NCBI RefSeq assembly: GCF_040538665.1
Contig: NZ_JBEWXT010000001.1
Span: 2,196,501-2,260,500 of the forward strand
DNA length: 64,000 nt
Origin: Aureibaculum sp. 2308TA14-22
Lineage (GTDB): Bacteria > Bacteroidota > Bacteroidia > Flavobacteriales > Flavobacteriaceae
Direction of reading: 5' to 3'
The notes beneath the pieces were generated by a model. It was not told the origin of the DNA, did not search any database, and saw nothing but the letters and a program-made list of their open reading frames with translations. Shown one piece after another: positions 1 to 9,528 of this stretch. A program made the position numbers and the translations under genes. Positions within the stretch are counted from its first letter, which is position 1. Each line of letters begins with the position of its first letter.

Positions 1-1
1 T

Positions 2-409
2 AATCCTCCTTTTCATGCCTCTATCGAAGATGCTCGACGTGGCACACAACGGAAAGTCAAAAATTTATCGGGTAAAAAAGTAAAAACACCACAACTCAAT
101 TTTGCTGGAATTTATAATGAATTGGTTTGTGATGGCGGTGAATCTAAGTTTATTACCAATATGGTTAGAGAAAGTAAAAAATTTGGTAAAAACTGTTATT
201 GGTTTTCAACATTGGTCTCCAAACAATCTAATCTCAACCAAATATACAAAGCATTGGACGGCTTTAACGCAATTGAAGTTAAAACTATCCCAATGGGTAC
301 AGGTAACAAATCAAGTCGAATTGTGGCTTGGACTTTTTTATCTAAATTGGAACAAAAAGAGTGGAAATTAACCAGGTGGGCTTCATCAAAAAGTTTAGCA
401 AAAAAATAA
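2..409 (+). CDS. rlmF: 23S rRNA (adenine(1618)-N6)-methyltransferase RlmF, C-terminal part (cut by window start)
   Basis: This frame is open from the first bases and begins with Asn-Pro-Pro-Phe, the catalytic NPPF motif of N6-adenine methyltransferases, followed by HASIEDARRGTQRK. Later segments (CDGGESKFITNMVRESK, WFSTLVSK, SRIVAWTF) match what I recall of the RlmF/YbiN family. RlmF methylates A1618 of 23S rRNA using S-adenosylmethionine. About 135 residues are visible; the SAM-binding N-terminal half lies outside the window. The gene reads towards pdhA with a 123-bp gap. Two overlapping ORFs in other frames of the same stretch are shadows. Family assignment is confident from motif order; the missing half cannot be judged. 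Confidence 0.85.
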   Translation, partial: NPPFHASIEDARRGTQRKVKNLSGKKVKTPQLNFAGIYNELVCDGGESKFITNMVRESKKFGKNCYWFSTLVSKQSNLNQIYKALDGFNAIEVKTIPMGTGNKSSRIVAWTFLSKLEQKEWKLTRWASSKSLAKK

Positions 410-491
410 CGTGGTATCAGGCTCATAATGCCTATCTGCAAAGCACTAAAAATAAAATCCACTGTTTCTTTTAGAACTACATCTAAAATAG

Positions 492-499
492 TATTTTTG
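492..499 (+). promoter_or_regulatory. candidate -7 element upstream of pdhA
   Basis: TATTTTTG fits the Bacteroidota TAnnTTTG -7 element and lies 33 bp before the pdhA ATG. No clear TTTG is found 18-20 bp upstream, so the call is weak. Confidence 0.25.
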
Positions 500-532
500 T
501 AATTGCGTTTGTAAATTTTACTTTTAAAGAAA

Positions 533-1528
533 ATGAAGGAAATAACAAAAGAGACCTACATCAATTGGTACAAAGATATGCTGTTTTGGCGAAAGTTTGA
601 AGATAAACTGGCCGCCGTTTATATACAGCAAAAAGTCAGAGGCTTTTTACACTTATATAACGGTCAAGAAGCAGTATTGGCGGGTGCACTGCACGCCATG
701 GACCTGACCAAAGATAAAATGATAACCGCATATCGAAATCATGTGCAGCCTATTGGCATGGGAGAAGACCCTAAACGGGTTATGGCGGAACTATATGGTA
801 AACAAACCGGAACTTCTCATGGCTTGGGTGGTTCTATGCATATTTTTTCAAAGGAACATCGTTTTTACGGAGGACATGGCATTGTAGGTGGTCAAATACC
901 ACTAGGTGCTGGAATTGCTTTTGGTGATAAATACAAAGGAAGTGATGCCGTCACGCTAACTTGTTTTGGTGATGGGGCTGCACGACAAGGTTCTCTGCAC
1001 GAAACTTTTAACTTGGCCATGCTTTGGAAATTACCAGTTGTATTTGTCTGTGAAAATAATGGTTATGCCATGGGAACCAGTGTAGAACGGACTGCAAACC
1101 ATACAGAAATTTATAAGTTAGGGTTAGGCTATGATATGCCTAGCAAGCCAGTTGACGGAATGAACCCTGTAAAAGTGGCAGAAGCTATGTACGAAGCTAT
1201 TGAACATGCCCGAAAAGATGGGCCTTACTTTTTAGAAGTTAAAACGTACAGGTACAGGGGACACTCTATGAGTGATGCCCAACATTACAGAACTAAAGAT
1301 GAAGTTGCTGAATACAAAAAATTAGACCCCATAACTCAAATATTGGATATTATCAAAAAAGAAAAATACGCTACCGATGACGAAATAAAGGCTATCGATA
1401 AAGAGGTTAAAGAAAAAGTAGCAGAATGCGAAAAATTTGCGGAAGAATCTCCATATCCGGATAAGCAATTATTGTACGATGTGGTTTACGAGCAAGAAGA
1501 TTATCCATTTTTGAAACATAGATTATAA
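533..1528 (+). CDS. pdhA: pyruvate dehydrogenase E1 component, alpha subunit
   Basis: This is the thiamine-diphosphate-binding alpha subunit of the E1 heterotetramer, which decarboxylates pyruvate and passes the acetyl group to lipoyl-E2 in the cytoplasm. The 331-residue length is normal. The ThDP/Mg motif starts with GDG at residues 146-148 and ends with ENN at 174-176. The conserved loop YRYRGHSMSD lies at 239-248. The ATG start directly precedes the conserved N-terminal helix. The E2 gene follows after 55 bp on the same strand, probably in one operon. The E1 beta gene is not in the window, so subunits of one enzyme are encoded apart. Upstream is rlmF rather than cdd, which is the neighbour I would expect from other Flavobacteriaceae. 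Confidence 0.96.
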   Translation: MKEITKETYINWYKDMLFWRKFEDKLAAVYIQQKVRGFLHLYNGQEAVLAGALHAMDLTKDKMITAYRNHVQPIGMGEDPKRVMAELYGKQTGTSHGLGGSMHIFSKEHRFYGGHGIVGGQIPLGAGIAFGDKYKGSDAVTLTCFGDGAARQGSLHETFNLAMLWKLPVVFVCENNGYAMGTSVERTANHTEIYKLGLGYDMPSKPVDGMNPVKVAEAMYEAIEHARKDGPYFLEVKTYRYRGHSMSDAQHYRTKDEVAEYKKLDPITQILDIIKKEKYATDDEIKAIDKEVKEKVAECEKFAEESPYPDKQLLYDVVYEQEDYPFLKHRL

Positions 1529-1583
1529 AAATTAAATTGGTAATAGAAAACTAGTACTAGAATAAAGTTTTAAAATAAAATTT

Positions 1584-3224
1584 ATGGCAGAAATTATTAA
1601 CATGCCCCGTTTGAGCGATACCATGGAAGAGGGTGTTGTAGCAAAATGGTTAAAAAAAGTTGGAGACACGGTTAACGAAGGTGATATTCTTGCAGAAATT
1701 GAAACCGATAAGGCTACAATGGAGTTTGAATCTTTCCATGAAGGTACATTGTTACACATTGGCATTCAAGAGGGTGAGACTTCTAAAGTAGATACTTTAT
1801 TGGCTATTATTGGCGAACAAGGTGAGGATATTTCCGATTTATTGAAAGGTGCTAAAGAAGAGGCTCCTAAAGAGGATGAAAAGGAAGCTGCTAAAGAAGA
1901 AAAAACAGAAACCAAAGAAGAAGCTAAGTCTAGTGCTAGTGCCGATATTCCTGATGGTGTAGAAATTATTACCATGCCACGTTTAAGTGATACTATGACT
2001 GAGGGGACAGTGGCTACATGGCTTAAAAAAGAAGGTGATGTCGTTAAAGAGGGTGATATTTTAGCAGAAATAGAAACTGACAAAGCCACTATGGAGTTTG
2101 AATCTTTTTATGAAGGTACATTACTTCATATTGGTATCAATGAAGGAGAAACCGCAGAAGTTGATAGTGTTTTAGCGGTTGTTGGAGAAAAAGGAACTGA
2201 TATTAGCGGATTAGTAAAATCTATTAAAGAAGGTGCTTTTTCAAAATCCGAGGATAAAACAGAGGATAAACCTGCTCCTAAAAAAGAAACAGCCAAGAGC
2301 GAATCGCAATCTGTTCAAAAAACAGAAACTGCTCCAGTTCAAGAAGCTAATGTTACCACAACCGAATCAGGTGGGCGTATTTTGGCTTCGCCTTTAGCTA
2401 AAAAAATAGCACAAGAAAAAGGTATAAATTTAGCTCAAGTAAAAGGTTCCGGAACTGGTGGCCGTATCGTAAAAAGCGACGTAGAAAACTTTACACCAAG
2501 TCAAGGTGGATCATCTGCAATGCCTTTTGTACCTAGTGGACAAGAGAGTTTTGAAGAAGTACCAAACTCTCAAATGCGTAAAGTTATTGCCCGTAGATTG
2601 GGTGAATCTAAATTTACGGCACCACATTACTATTTAAACGTTGAGTTTAATATGGATAATGCCATTGCTTTTAGACAGCAGTTTAATTCTGTACCTGACA
2701 CCAAAATTTCTTATAATGATATGGTTGTTAAGGCAGTGGCATTAGCGTTAAAAGAACACCCGCAAGTAAATTCACAATGGTTTGATGATAAAATGAAAAT
2801 CAATCATCATGTGCATATTGGTGTTGCTGTTGCTGTTGAAGACGGTTTACTAGTCCCTGTTCTAAAATTTGCTAATGAACAAAGTTTACAGCAAATTGGG
2901 GCTAAAGTGAAAGAGTATGCCGGAAAAGCTAGAAATAAAAAACTAACACCTCAAGAAATGGAAGGTAGTACTTTTACGGTTTCAAATTTGGGAATGTTCG
3001 GCATAACCGATTTTACCTCGATTATAAATCAACCGAATTCGGCAATTTTATCCGTTGGTGCCATTGTTCAAAAGCCCATTGTAAAAGAAGGTCAAATTGT
3101 AGTTGGCAATACCATGAAATTGACATTAGCCTGCGACCATAGAACTGTTGATGGTGCAACTGGTGCTGAATTTTTATTGACATTGAAAGGATATATCGAA
3201 AATCCTGTTACGATGTTGGTTTAA
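1584..3224 (+). CDS. pdhC: pyruvate dehydrogenase E2, dihydrolipoyllysine acetyltransferase with two lipoyl domains
   Basis: E2 core of the pyruvate dehydrogenase complex; it transfers acetyl from lipoyl-lysine to CoA. Domain order: lipoyl domain 1 (about 1-78, lipoyl Lys43 in ETDKATME), charged Ala/Lys/Glu linker, lipoyl domain 2 (about 127-205, Lys167 in the same motif), a second flexible linker, peripheral subunit-binding domain (about 265-303), and catalytic domain (about 330-546) with the active-site DHRTVDG at 518-524 (His519, Asp523). The two lipoyl domains are almost identical in protein and still very similar in DNA, which points to a tandem duplication. The gene ends 28 bp before a strong hairpin. 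It follows pdhA and is probably co-transcribed with it. Confidence 0.96.
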   Translation: MAEIINMPRLSDTMEEGVVAKWLKKVGDTVNEGDILAEIETDKATMEFESFHEGTLLHIGIQEGETSKVDTLLAIIGEQGEDISDLLKGAKEEAPKEDEKEAAKEEKTETKEEAKSSASADIPDGVEIITMPRLSDTMTEGTVATWLKKEGDVVKEGDILAEIETDKATMEFESFYEGTLLHIGINEGETAEVDSVLAVVGEKGTDISGLVKSIKEGAFSKSEDKTEDKPAPKKETAKSESQSVQKTETAPVQEANVTTTESGGRILASPLAKKIAQEKGINLAQVKGSGTGGRIVKSDVENFTPSQGGSSAMPFVPSGQESFEEVPNSQMRKVIARRLGESKFTAPHYYLNVEFNMDNAIAFRQQFNSVPDTKISYNDMVVKAVALALKEHPQVNSQWFDDKMKINHHVHIGVAVAVEDGLLVPVLKFANEQSLQQIGAKVKEYAGKARNKKLTPQEMEGSTFTVSNLGMFGITDFTSIINQPNSAILSVGAIVQKPIVKEGQIVVGNTMKLTLACDHRTVDGATGAEFLLTLKGYIENPVTMLV

Positions 3225-3252
3225 AAAAGTAGGCGGTAAAAAGATGATAGTG

Positions 3253-3285
3253 AAAAAGCCTGAAGTTTTCAACTTCAGGCTTTTT
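3253..3285. terminator. bidirectional terminator between pdhC and the convergent TPR gene
   Basis: Perfect 15-bp inverted repeat (left arm 3253-3267, right arm 3271-3285) with a 3-nt loop. A-tract and T-tract flanks allow termination from both sides. The arms share the core AAAGCCTGAA with the hairpin at 5922-5958. Confidence 0.85.
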
Positions 3286-3292
3286 CAGTAAA

Positions 3293-5023
3293 TTATAGCA
3301 CAGAACTTTCTATTTCAATATCTGCATGTTCCCAAGCCTTTCCAAATTCCTCTTTTATTTTTTTGGCTTCTTCTATTTTACCTTGGGCTTTTAGGCTTTT
3401 ATACAAACCTGTTAGCGACCATCCGTTTTGTCTTAAAACAGCCAAGTCTTCCTTATAGATTTTTTCTGCTTCTTTAAATTTTTCTGCTTTTAACAATATA
3501 GCTCCCAAATTTTGGCGGGTGGGTATATGCCAAGCAGCAGGTTCTGTATAGGTCAAACCATCTTCAAAAGCCACAGCGTTTTCAAGATGTTCTATTGCTT
3601 TTGAAAGGTTTCCTTTAAGAGCAGCCAGTTCTCCTGCCACAACTTCATAAGCTATATTGGCGGCATGGATGGATGCATTATTGGCAGTAGCCACCAATGT
3701 TTCCAGTTCTGGATCCTTTTTAAGCTCGGCAATAGCCTCCAATTCTTCCTGAGCATCTTTTATATTTCCTTTTCTAATAAAAGCAATTCCCCTAGCATAA
3801 TGTTGTATCAAACTCAAATGTTTAATTTTTGGATTTGGAGTTGGAATGGTTAAAATTTCATTCCATTTTCCAAATCGCGTATAGGCTAATAAAGGAGTAG
3901 CCGCAAAATCTTGTAAAAAAGTTAGTGTCTCTAACTCGCCTGTAGGCACTTTTTCAGCAGTCTTTTTGGCAGCATCAATGGCAATGTCGCTATCACCTAG
4001 CAAACTTGCAGAAGACCATAAAAAATGAATATTATGAGGATAATACCCCAGAGGATATATTCCTTGAGCAAAACATTGAGAAATATAATCTTCGTCCGCT
4101 AATATAGCAGCTTGATTCACTTTAACGGCATCCAAATATCTTCCTACTCTAATATAAATATGTGAAGGCATATGCACGATATGTCCCGCTCCAGGCATTA
4201 ACGAGGCTAGTTTATCAGCACTGGCAACTCCCATATCCGGATAAGGCAGTTCTACCATGTGAATATAGTAGTGATGTCCTCCAGGATTCTCTGGTTCAAG
4301 TTGCATCGCTTTTTCAAGAGCAAGCTTAGCCTCTTTTATATTTGGAGACGGATTTCCATCTTTATCCCAATAATTCCATGGCACGGTATTCATTACCGAA
4401 GCAGCATATAAAATTTGAATGTTAGCATCTTCAGGATATAGTTGAACTACTTTTGCCATGGCGTTCATATAATCCATATTGAGTTCTGCTACATCCTTTG
4501 TTAAGTCTTCACTGTATCTTGCCGAAAGGGCTTTAATTAAGGCCTGCTCCTTGGCAGTTGCCTTAGATGAGAATTGTTTTGCTTTAACCATTGCTTCATT
4601 GATTTTATTCAATCTCTCTTCATCTGGTTGTGGATCATTAATATTTGGTCCTAAAGCAAATGCTTGCCCCCAATAATTTATAGCCACATCAGGAGCCAAT
4701 CTAGCTGCTTCCAAAAACGAACGGTGTCCTTCAGCATGGTTAAAAGCATAGCTTAATTTTATACCTTGATTAAAAAAGGCTTGTACTCTTTCATTTTTGG
4801 TACTGATAGTAAAATTAAGGTTTCCCAAATTTTCAAACAACGGTGATATCTGCCTAGTAGTGTCTATGTCTGTCAGTAAATATTTAGTTGACGTACATTT
4901 AATAAAATTAAAGCCCGTTTTGGGTGGAGCATCAGAGGTAATTCCGGCAAAGGTGCTACTTAAAAAATAGGCGATCGGCAATAGTACAATGCCTAATAAA
5001 ATAAGATTAGTTTTAGTTTTCAT
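3293..5023 (-). CDS. secreted tetratricopeptide-repeat protein with conserved His clusters
   Basis: The ATG at 5023 is preferred over the longer TTG frame at 5098 because MKTKTNLILLGIVLLP begins a clean signal/anchor segment. The 576-residue protein has helical TPR-like repeats along most of its length, so it is likely an extracytoplasmic scaffold or binding protein. Histidine clusters stand out: FNHAEGH (His96, His100), GGHHYYIH (250, 251, 255) and GAGHIVHMPSH (281, 284, 288). I recall these as conserved in a widespread, uncharacterised TPR family in Bacteroidota. It follows a small DUF4440-like lipoprotein gene on the same strand with 109 bp between, a probable operon. Substrate and function are unknown; metal binding by the histidines is only an inference. 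Confidence 0.8.
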   Translation of the reverse strand: MKTKTNLILLGIVLLPIAYFLSSTFAGITSDAPPKTGFNFIKCTSTKYLLTDIDTTRQISPLFENLGNLNFTISTKNERVQAFFNQGIKLSYAFNHAEGHRSFLEAARLAPDVAINYWGQAFALGPNINDPQPDEERLNKINEAMVKAKQFSSKATAKEQALIKALSARYSEDLTKDVAELNMDYMNAMAKVVQLYPEDANIQILYAASVMNTVPWNYWDKDGNPSPNIKEAKLALEKAMQLEPENPGGHHYYIHMVELPYPDMGVASADKLASLMPGAGHIVHMPSHIYIRVGRYLDAVKVNQAAILADEDYISQCFAQGIYPLGYYPHNIHFLWSSASLLGDSDIAIDAAKKTAEKVPTGELETLTFLQDFAATPLLAYTRFGKWNEILTIPTPNPKIKHLSLIQHYARGIAFIRKGNIKDAQEELEAIAELKKDPELETLVATANNASIHAANIAYEVVAGELAALKGNLSKAIEHLENAVAFEDGLTYTEPAAWHIPTRQNLGAILLKAEKFKEAEKIYKEDLAVLRQNGWSLTGLYKSLKAQGKIEEAKKIKEEFGKAWEHADIEIESSVL

Positions 5024-5132
5024 TTGTTTGTTTTTATTAGTTTTATTGGTTAAACGGAATATCCCTTCAAACCATTTTGGTCGGCTTAATAATTGCAAAT
5101 GGGCCTTTCACAATTTTAAAACTAGTTTTTAT

Positions 5133-5663
5133 TTACTTTTTTTCAGCCTTCTTTAGCGGAGAATGGTGTTCATGAACTATTTTCCATCCATTTTCAGTTT
5201 TCAAAAACAAAAGTGTAATCTGGTCATTAACTACCACAAGATCTTCTCCAAATTTTAATTGGAAATCTGAATGAAAGGTAACATTGGCTACATCTCCATA
5301 AACTGCAATTTGCAAATCCTTTGCGTCGAAATTTACAACTTCGGTTACTGCACCAAAAACTTCACGTTCGTAAGCTTCGTTGGCCTCACCGTCATTTCTC
5401 AGTTCCCCATTTTTAAATTCTGTAAACTTTGGACTATAGGCGTGAAAGGAAATAAGTTTATCGATATCACCTTCTTTAAGACTTTGTGCAATTGCATCAA
5501 ATGTCTCCATTATTTCTTGTTTTGCTTCTGGAAACTCGTCATTTAACAGATCGATTTTAACTTCAGTGACTTCTTCTTTTTGTTCCTGGTGCTCTTTTTG
5601 TTTACATCCCGTAATTAAAATTCCAATAATCATAATTAATGCAAATGTTAGTTTTGTTTTCAT
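5133..5663 (-). CDS. SnoaL/DUF4440-like (NTF2-fold) lipoprotein
   Basis: A 176-residue predicted lipoprotein. A hydrophobic signal ends in the lipobox LITGC with the acylated Cys at residue 20, followed by a Lys/Glu-rich linker. The mature part resembles NTF2-fold proteins of the SnoaL/DUF4440 type: an N-terminal helix (ETFDAIAQSLKEGDIDKLISFH), then alternating beta strands ending in GWKIVHEHHS. Such proteins bind small ligands or act as accessory domains, and no catalytic activity can be assigned. It is the first gene of a likely two-gene unit with the His-rich TPR protein. A second NTF2-like protein is encoded at 30066-30524. Confidence 0.75.
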   Translation of the reverse strand: MKTKLTFALIMIIGILITGCKQKEHQEQKEEVTEVKIDLLNDEFPEAKQEIMETFDAIAQSLKEGDIDKLISFHAYSPKFTEFKNGELRNDGEANEAYEREVFGAVTEVVNFDAKDLQIAVYGDVANVTFHSDFQLKFGEDLVVVNDQITLLFLKTENGWKIVHEHHSPLKKAEKK

Positions 5664-5701
5664 AATTTTTTTGTTGGTATGGTTAGTAAAAAATTCTTTT
5701 C

Positions 5702-5732
5702 TAAAAATAAACTTAATATTTTATCTTTCAAT
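5702..5732 (-). promoter_or_regulatory. candidate promoter of the DUF4440-like lipoprotein gene
   Basis: On the minus strand, ATTG (5732-5729), a 19-bp spacer and TATTTTTA (5709-5702) approximate the Bacteroidota TTTG/TAnnTTTG promoter, 39 bp before the ATG. Confidence 0.35.
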
Positions 5733-5921
5733 GAGTTAATTAACTAATAATTAACAGACAAAATCATATAGGACGAGTTCACATAATAAATGTCCCAATC
5801 CCTTATATAATTTATCAGATAAAATTTAAATTCTCAATTTACCTTGCAATTAATATGAAGTCAAGAGGGTTTTCCCCCATTTTAAAAAGGGGTTTTTCCC
5901 TTTTTTTAAATAAGTAGCAAA

Positions 5922-5958
5922 AAATAAAGCCTGAAATTTTTAATTTCAGGCTTTATTT
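5922..5958. terminator. terminator of the guaA-LysM unit
   Basis: Perfect 17-bp inverted repeat (5922-5938 / 5942-5958) with a 3-nt loop and A/T-rich flanks, lying 22 bp past the LysM gene stop. Its core is nearly the same as the hairpin at 3253-3285. Confidence 0.8.
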
Positions 5959-5980
5959 ATGTGCAAGTTCACATTTTTAT

Positions 5981-7915
5981 TTATTCAGTCATTTCTATCT
6001 TTTCTGCAGGTACTTTCTCCACATCAACTAAGTTAAGTCCGTCATACTTCACTAAAAATATACCTTTATTTATAAAACCTCTATTCCCATTTTTAGTATA
6101 TAAAAATTTACTTGAAATTCTTTCAGATGCACCTCCAGAAAACGCACTGTTAACCATGGAAAAAGTAGCCATACGAGCCAATGCATCATAAGTTATATCA
6201 AAACCTTTAAAAGCATATTCTGAAGGCTCAAGGTGATTTTTAGCCTTATAACTTTTAATAAATTGTTGAACATTATTATTATTTTCATCAATGAAATTTT
6301 CCGTTGCATAGTGTAAATTAACTCTTGCTAAATGTTGATTTTCAGCCTTTTCAAAGTTGCCATTGAGGTTCACATTATGATGTAGTGCAAAAAGTGTAAT
6401 ATTGATTTTTTCAGGCATAGCCCCTAAATTCTGGACAACATCATTCGTAACTGATGGGTCATCAGACAATAAAATTACCCAATTCTCTTTATTATCAAGT
6501 ATACTTCTTTTAAAGAAATCAGGTCTGATATAACCTTTTTCAGGACTTAATATTTTTAATTTCCCTAAAGAATCTATCTTTCTTAATTCACCTATTTGCT
6601 TCGTGTATTGCAATTGATTTTCTTTGATATCGTCTTTTATAACAACCAAATTTTCATCTTTAAAATTCTCTTTAACATAATCTAACACTTTCTGAGACAA
6701 CTCTTCTTCTGAAGGGGTGTCTTGTATCGTATTTTTAGAAGCAAAAACACTATGGTCTTTGGATGAAAGTGGAGAAATAATCGCAGTATTCTGACTACCT
6801 AAACTTTGCGATACAAATTTTACATTATTTAAAAATAGAGGTCCAATTACGGCATCAACATCATTAAATTGATTGGTTTTTATAATTTTGGAAACTTCAG
6901 TCAGTTTACTTTTCGTATCAAAAACTTTGGCGGAAATAGAGACCCCTTGTTTTTTTAATGAGTCTAAAGCCATTTCTGCTCCTAAATAAAAATCGGTTAC
7001 AATATTTAAGGTTCTATCGGTATCAAAATCCAAACTGCTTTTTCCGGTAGTGAACGGTAGTAGAATGGCTACTTTTAAATTGTTGTTCAAGGAAAAGTTT
7101 TCGCTAAAACTTTGACTACTGTCAAGTGTCAATACTTTGGGGATTCTAATGACTTCACCTACTTTAACTCCATTCTTTAATTCAGGATTATTCAATACCA
7201 ATTGTTCTTGAGAAATTTCAAACTTTTGGCTTAAACTAAAAAGGGTTTCTCCTTTTTCAATTTGGTGGGTTATACTATCATCATTTATCGCATCGGGAAT
7301 TTCTTTTCTGTTGGGTACATTAATTATAGTATCAGCCTTTAGCCCCTCTTTAATCTTAGGATTCATCTTTTCCAACTCTTCGACTGAAATACCGTAACGT
7401 CTGGAAATCATATATTTGGTTTCCTTAGGTTTGACCAAATAGGGTTTTACTGTTTTATCTTCCGCTTTAACTTCTTTAACTTTAACTTTATAGCCTCTTC
7501 TTACAGGTATTTTAATTACTTGCCCTGCTTTTAAATCACCTACTCTTAGCACTTCGTTGTGTTTTCTAAGTACACGTTTAGAAGCTCCATATTCTTTTCT
7601 AAATCTAAAATAGTTTTCCTGTGGTAAAACTTTATGATATAAAAACCCATCCAACACATAATCACCATCTTCAATATTAGGTATAGCCTTATAAGCACTG
7701 TTTGGTACTATAACTACTTGATCTATACTTACCTCATTATTCTTAATATCTGGGTTTAGTTTTAAAAAATCGGCTTTTGAAATGCTAAATTTTTGAGTAA
7801 TACTAAATACAGTTTCTCCCTTTTTAACTTGATGGGTTATGTATTTTTTTTCTTGAGAAAAAACACTTGCTGCTACTAAAAAAAATAACAGTATCGTTAA
7901 TTTTATTTTATTCAT
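5981..7915 (-). CDS. LysM-repeat protein fused to a periplasmic-binding-protein-like domain
   Basis: The ATG at 7915 starts a signal peptide (MNKIKLTILLFFLVAASVFSQ). Four LysM-type peptidoglycan-binding repeats follow at about 27-72, 92-139, 159-203 and 217-261; the second is the most divergent. From about residue 280 (NLKVAILLPF) to the end there is a type I periplasmic-binding fold like the substrate-binding proteins of amino-acid ABC transporters, with EMALDSLKKQG and DAVIGPLF. The protein is presumably a cell-wall-associated sensor or ligand binder. It is encoded 34 bp downstream of guaA and probably co-transcribed, an arrangement I recall in other Flavobacteriaceae. The ligand is unknown, and no transporter subunit lies nearby. 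Confidence 0.8.
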   Translation of the reverse strand: MNKIKLTILLFFLVAASVFSQEKKYITHQVKKGETVFSITQKFSISKADFLKLNPDIKNNEVSIDQVVIVPNSAYKAIPNIEDGDYVLDGFLYHKVLPQENYFRFRKEYGASKRVLRKHNEVLRVGDLKAGQVIKIPVRRGYKVKVKEVKAEDKTVKPYLVKPKETKYMISRRYGISVEELEKMNPKIKEGLKADTIINVPNRKEIPDAINDDSITHQIEKGETLFSLSQKFEISQEQLVLNNPELKNGVKVGEVIRIPKVLTLDSSQSFSENFSLNNNLKVAILLPFTTGKSSLDFDTDRTLNIVTDFYLGAEMALDSLKKQGVSISAKVFDTKSKLTEVSKIIKTNQFNDVDAVIGPLFLNNVKFVSQSLGSQNTAIISPLSSKDHSVFASKNTIQDTPSEEELSQKVLDYVKENFKDENLVVIKDDIKENQLQYTKQIGELRKIDSLGKLKILSPEKGYIRPDFFKRSILDNKENWVILLSDDPSVTNDVVQNLGAMPEKINITLFALHHNVNLNGNFEKAENQHLARVNLHYATENFIDENNNNVQQFIKSYKAKNHLEPSEYAFKGFDITYDALARMATFSMVNSAFSGGASERISSKFLYTKNGNRGFINKGIFLVKYDGLNLVDVEKVPAEKIEMTE

Positions 7916-7949
7916 TTTCAATTAATTAAATCCATTTTAATTTGAGGGT

Positions 7950-9482
7950 TTACTCCCACTCAATTGTTGCTGGTGGTTTAGAACTAATATCATATACTAC
8001 TCTGTTTACCCCTCTTACACCATTTATAATTTTATTTGACGTTTCCTGCAAAAACTCATAAGGTAAATTTACCCAATCAGCAGTCATGCCATCAGTTGAT
8101 GAAACGGCTCTCAAAGCTACAACTTTTTCATAAGTACGCTCATCTCCCATTACGCCTACTGAATTAACAGGTAACAACATTGCTCCTGCCTGCCAAACAC
8201 CATTATATAAATTCCATTTTTTTAGACCATCTACAAAAATAGCATCTACTTCTTGTAATATCCTTACTTTCTCGGCTGTAATATCACCTAGAATCCTAAT
8301 TCCCAACCCTGGGCCCGGAAAAGGGTGTCTGCCCAATAATTCAGCATCAATTCCCATAGACGTTCCAACTCTCCTAACTTCATCTTTAAAAATCATCCGT
8401 AAAGGTTCTACGATTTTTAATTTCATAAAATCTGGCAAACCGCCTACATTATGATGACTCTTAATAGTGGCAGATGGGCCACCGCTCACAGAAACCGATT
8501 CAATTACATCAGGATAAATAGTACCTTGTGCTAACCATTTTACATCTTTAATATGATGTGCTTCGTCATCAAAAACTTCAATAAATGTACCACCAATGGC
8601 TTTACGTTTTAATTCAGGTTCCGAAATTCCCTCAAGAGCTTTCAAAAAACGTGCCGAAGCATCTACGCCCTTAACGTTTAAACCCATATGCTCATACTGG
8701 TTTAATACGTTTTCAAATTCATTCTTACGCAACAAACCATTATTAACAAAAATACAATATAAATTTTTGCCAATGGCTTTATCTAAAAGTACCGCAGCAA
8801 CTGTGGAATCTACACCTCCAGATAAGCCCAATACAACTTTATCATCTCCTAATTGTTCTTTTAGTCTATCCACAGTGGAGTCCACAAAAGAATCAGGCGT
8901 CCAACTCTGAGCCACCTTAGCAATTTTAACTAAAAAATTTTCTAATATCTGTTTACCATCTTTAGTATGATATACTTCAGGATGAAATTGAATGGCATAA
9001 GTATCTTCTTCTTCAATCTTATATGCTGCATAAACCACATCTTCAGTACTTGCAATATTTTTATAACCCTTTGGCAACTCTAAAATAGTATCAGAATGGC
9101 TCATCCAAACTTGACTACCTTCATTTACATTGGTGAAAAAATCTTCATTATGATCTAGGTAAGAAAGTTTTGCCCTTCCGTACTCTCTGGTATTTGACGC
9201 ACCGACTTTACCACCATAAAAGTGCACTAGATATTGAGCCCCATAACAAATACCCAACAAAGGTTTTCTCCCTTTTATTTTTGATAAATCAGGTTGAGGA
9301 GCATCTTCAGCATTTACCGAACACGGACTACCGGATAAAATAACAGCTTTGTAATCGTCAGCATTAAAATTGGTACTATTATATGGGAAAATTTCGCAAA
9401 ATATATTTAGCTCTCTAATGCGACGAGCAATGAGTTGGGTTACTTGTGAACCAAAATCTAGAATTAGGACTTTTTCTTGCAT
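7950..9482 (-). CDS. guaA: GMP synthase (glutamine-hydrolysing)
   Basis: Makes GMP from XMP, ATP and glutamine. The ATG at 9482 (510 residues) is preferred to a TTG two codons earlier. The class I glutamine amidotransferase domain carries Cys79 in LGICYGAQ and His167/Glu169 in FHPE. The ATP pyrophosphatase P-loop SGGVDS is at 221-226. The C-terminal dimerisation domain ends in the typical PPATIEWE. All expected active-site residues are present. The LysM protein gene follows closely on the same strand. Confidence 0.97.
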   Translation of the reverse strand: MQEKVLILDFGSQVTQLIARRIRELNIFCEIFPYNSTNFNADDYKAVILSGSPCSVNAEDAPQPDLSKIKGRKPLLGICYGAQYLVHFYGGKVGASNTREYGRAKLSYLDHNEDFFTNVNEGSQVWMSHSDTILELPKGYKNIASTEDVVYAAYKIEEEDTYAIQFHPEVYHTKDGKQILENFLVKIAKVAQSWTPDSFVDSTVDRLKEQLGDDKVVLGLSGGVDSTVAAVLLDKAIGKNLYCIFVNNGLLRKNEFENVLNQYEHMGLNVKGVDASARFLKALEGISEPELKRKAIGGTFIEVFDDEAHHIKDVKWLAQGTIYPDVIESVSVSGGPSATIKSHHNVGGLPDFMKLKIVEPLRMIFKDEVRRVGTSMGIDAELLGRHPFPGPGLGIRILGDITAEKVRILQEVDAIFVDGLKKWNLYNGVWQAGAMLLPVNSVGVMGDERTYEKVVALRAVSSTDGMTADWVNLPYEFLQETSNKIINGVRGVNRVVYDISSKPPATIEWE

Positions 9483-9528
9483 CTGCAAAAATAAAATTTA
9501 ATTCTTAAAATTTCAGCTGCTTTCATTA

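Larger units (their letters stand above)
5664..5980. other. intergenic region with promoter and two tandem terminator-like hairpins
   Basis: No credible ORF on either strand. The left end holds the promoter of the DUF4440-like lipoprotein. A hairpin at 5884-5905 (AAAAAGGG/CCCTTTTT) and the stronger one at 5922-5958 lie near the 3' end of the LysM gene. The middle, about 5735-5880, shows nothing recognisable. Confidence 0.6.

Noticed and set aside
102-462. Three overlapping ORFs at the left end
   Set aside because: Only the frame ending at 409 continues to the window edge with the NPPF motif and RlmF-like sequence; the other two are out of frame or antisense.
1766-2089. 107-residue minus-strand ORF within pdhC
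   Set aside because: Shadow of the second lipoyl domain and linker; Ser/Leu-rich product typical of antisense to Lys/Glu-rich coding DNA.
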